Origin: an uncultured Eubacteriales bacterium
GTDB taxonomy: Bacteria > Bacillota > Clostridia > Christensenellales > Borkfalkiaceae
Direction of reading: 5' to 3'
Assembly: GCA_905207385.1 (NCBI GenBank)
Contig: CAJLLH010000009.1
Coordinates: forward strand, 1 to 15,497
Length of the DNA stretch: 15,497 nucleotides
Shown: in pieces, positions 14,588-15,497 of the stretch
Numbering within the stretch: the stretch's first letter is position 1
Layout of the letters: each line of letters opens with the position of its first letter
Position numbers and translations under genes: made by a program
The notes under the pieces: model-generated
Seen by the model: only the letters and a program-made list of their open reading frames with translations
What the model was told of the DNA's origin: nothing
Database searches by the model: none

Positions 14588-14632
14588 TTAAGGGTGCAAA
14601 GAAGCAAAATTAATGCTTCTTTGCACCCTTAA
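14588..14632. terminator. Long perfect hairpin between converging genes
   Basis: A 19-bp perfect stem (14588-14606 with 14614-14632) with a 7-base loop. Read leftward it lies 30 bases after the stop of the AraC-type gene and is followed by TTAAATTTTACC, a weak T-rich tail, so it probably terminates that gene. Read rightward, seven T appear only at 14654-14660, after a small A/T-flanked hairpin. Confidence 0.65.
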
Positions 14633-14661
14633 GCATAAAAAATGCAAGTCTGCTTTTTTTG

Positions 14662-15497
14662 TTACTGTTTTCCGTATTCCGAAGGCGGCGTGCCGAAATA
14701 TTTTCTGAACACTCGCGAAAAATACAGCGGTTCAGAAAATCCGCACATCTCGGCTATCTGCGAAACGCTGTAGCGGCTGTACTGGTTGCTCATTCCGCTT
14801 ATAATAAGTCTGCCCGCAAGCTCCATGCGCGCGCTTATAAGGTAGTCGTGCGGGGTTACGCCCGTTTCGCTTTTAAAAAGCTTGCGCACATAGTCGTAAT
14901 TCAGCGGCAGCGTGCGCATAAACGTATCAAGTGCGTACGCGGTGTTGCTCAGGTTTGCCTCGATGTCCGCGCGCAGCGTTTCCACCACGGGCGAATAGGC
15001 GGGTCGCTCTGTCTGGGCTACGATATAGCTTATTATAAGGTCGCCCAGCGCCTTAAGCACGGCGGCGCTCTTTTCTCCGCCCGCACAAAAGTAGTGTTCC
15101 GCCTGCGCAAAGGCGTGCAGACCGATGTTGGACATGACCGTTGCCACAACGGTATCACCGGGCAGCTTTCCTTCCTTGCGAAGCGCACGGCCGCAGACCG
15201 CAAGAACCTGATCGCCGTCGATCTGTACGCCGTTTTCATCCGAGAGCAAACAACGGTCAGCATCGCCGTCAAAGGCTATGCCCAGATCATAGTTTCCGGC
15301 CTTGACCATGGCCTGCAGGCTCTCCATGTGGGTGGAACCACAACCCGCATTGATGTTGACGCCATCCGGGTCTGCATTGATGCAGTCAGTCTGCAATTTA
15401 TCAAAGCGGTCAAACAGCGCCGGAGCGGTAGCGGAGGCTGCGCCGTTGGCGCAGTCCACCAGAATACGCAGTCCGGCCAAATCGTCCTGGACCGTGG
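14662..15497 (-). CDS. AraC-family DNA-binding domain joined in frame to a GlmM fragment, probably chimeric
   Basis: The leftward frame is open from the window edge (a TTG at 15480 is not a real start) to the stop at 14662. Its C-terminal part, up to about 15105, is the end of an AraC/XylS regulator: a linker, then two helix-turn-helix motifs, the first around YDYVRKLFKSETG and the second SVSQIAEMCGFSEPLYFSRVFRKYFG. Its N-terminal part resembles residues about 170-290 of phosphoglucosamine mutase, with the sugar-binding loop DGDADR. The sensing domain expected of the regulator is missing at the join. A regulator of this type next to a sugar ABC operon normally senses the substrate and activates transport genes. 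The AraC part is likely real and belongs to the pectin locus; the left-hand partner is suspect. I infer an assembly join more than a natural fusion. Confidence 0.7.
   Translation of the reverse strand, partial: TVQDDLAGLRILVDCANGAASATAPALFDRFDKLQTDCINADPDGVNINAGCGSTHMESLQAMVKAGNYDLGIAFDGDADRCLLSDENGVQIDGDQVLAVCGRALRKEGKLPGDTVVATVMSNIGLHAFAQAEHYFCAGGEKSAAVLKALGDLIISYIVAQTERPAYSPVVETLRADIEANLSNTAYALDTFMRTLPLNYDYVRKLFKSETGVTPHDYLISARMELAGRLIISGMSNQYSRYSVSQIAEMCGFSEPLYFSRVFRKYFGTPPSEYGKQ
15115..15497 (-). other. glmM: GlmM-like segment at the window edge, likely foreign to this contig
   Basis: This segment encodes LVDCANGA, NINAGCGSTH, the metal/sugar motif AFDGDADR and ATVMSNIG, all in the order found in phosphoglucosamine mutase (glucosamine-6-phosphate to glucosamine-1-phosphate, for peptidoglycan precursors). 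The N-terminal third of the enzyme, with its phosphoserine, would lie beyond the edge. Homology stops after SNIGLH near 15115. Codon use differs from the other genes: of six isoleucine codons only one is ATA, while ATA is common elsewhere in the window, and CTG dominates over CTT for leucine. Confidence 0.7.

Overview
The window reads as the chromosome of an anaerobic, gut-type Clostridia relative (Firmicutes). I infer this from strong AGGAGG-type ribosome binding sites, a LAAC lipobox, LplB/LplC-type sugar permeases, moderate GC, frequent ATA isoleucine codons and many short intrinsic hairpins. A Christensenellales-like uncultured lineage would fit, but the sequence does not prove it. The whole window is a pectin (polygalacturonate/rhamnogalacturonan) uptake and degradation locus. 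There are no rRNA or tRNA genes, transposases or CRISPR arrays.

Layout. 1-1107: a terminator and a leftward cytoplasmic pectin methylesterase. 1134-1203: a divergent promoter pair. 1287-1997: a six-helix membrane protein of unknown function. 1998-2383: a structured gap with one copy of a dispersed repeat, a leftward-facing terminator and a chain of GC-rich hairpins. 2384-10278: a long rightward operon with two sugar ABC permeases, a 900-residue solute-binding lipoprotein, two four-helix membrane proteins, a CUT1-type ATPase and a third four-helix membrane protein. 10279-10651: a gene-free structured stretch. 10652-11356: another membrane protein. 11357-11714: a gap with about two and a third tandem copies of a roughly 102-bp repeat, followed by a terminator-like hairpin. 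11715-14408: GH28 polygalacturonase and GH105 unsaturated uronyl hydrolase. 14427-14461: a terminator. 14662 to the right edge: a leftward reading frame that joins an AraC-type DNA-binding domain to a phosphoglucosamine mutase (GlmM) fragment.

How it works together (inference). The lipoprotein and the two permeases, powered by the locus-encoded ATPase, bring in pectin fragments. Pectinesterase, GH28 and GH105 all lack signal peptides, so de-esterification, chain cutting and removal of unsaturated end residues probably happen in the cytoplasm. The AraC-type protein is the obvious candidate regulator. Genes for later uronate catabolism (uxa/kdu/kdg) are not in the window.

The points most worth a second look are the three uncharacterised membrane proteins built into the transporter operon, the dispersed/tandem intergenic repeat, the structured element at 2099-2345, and the glmM-araC junction near 15,110. 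The junction looks more like an assembly chimera than a real fusion.
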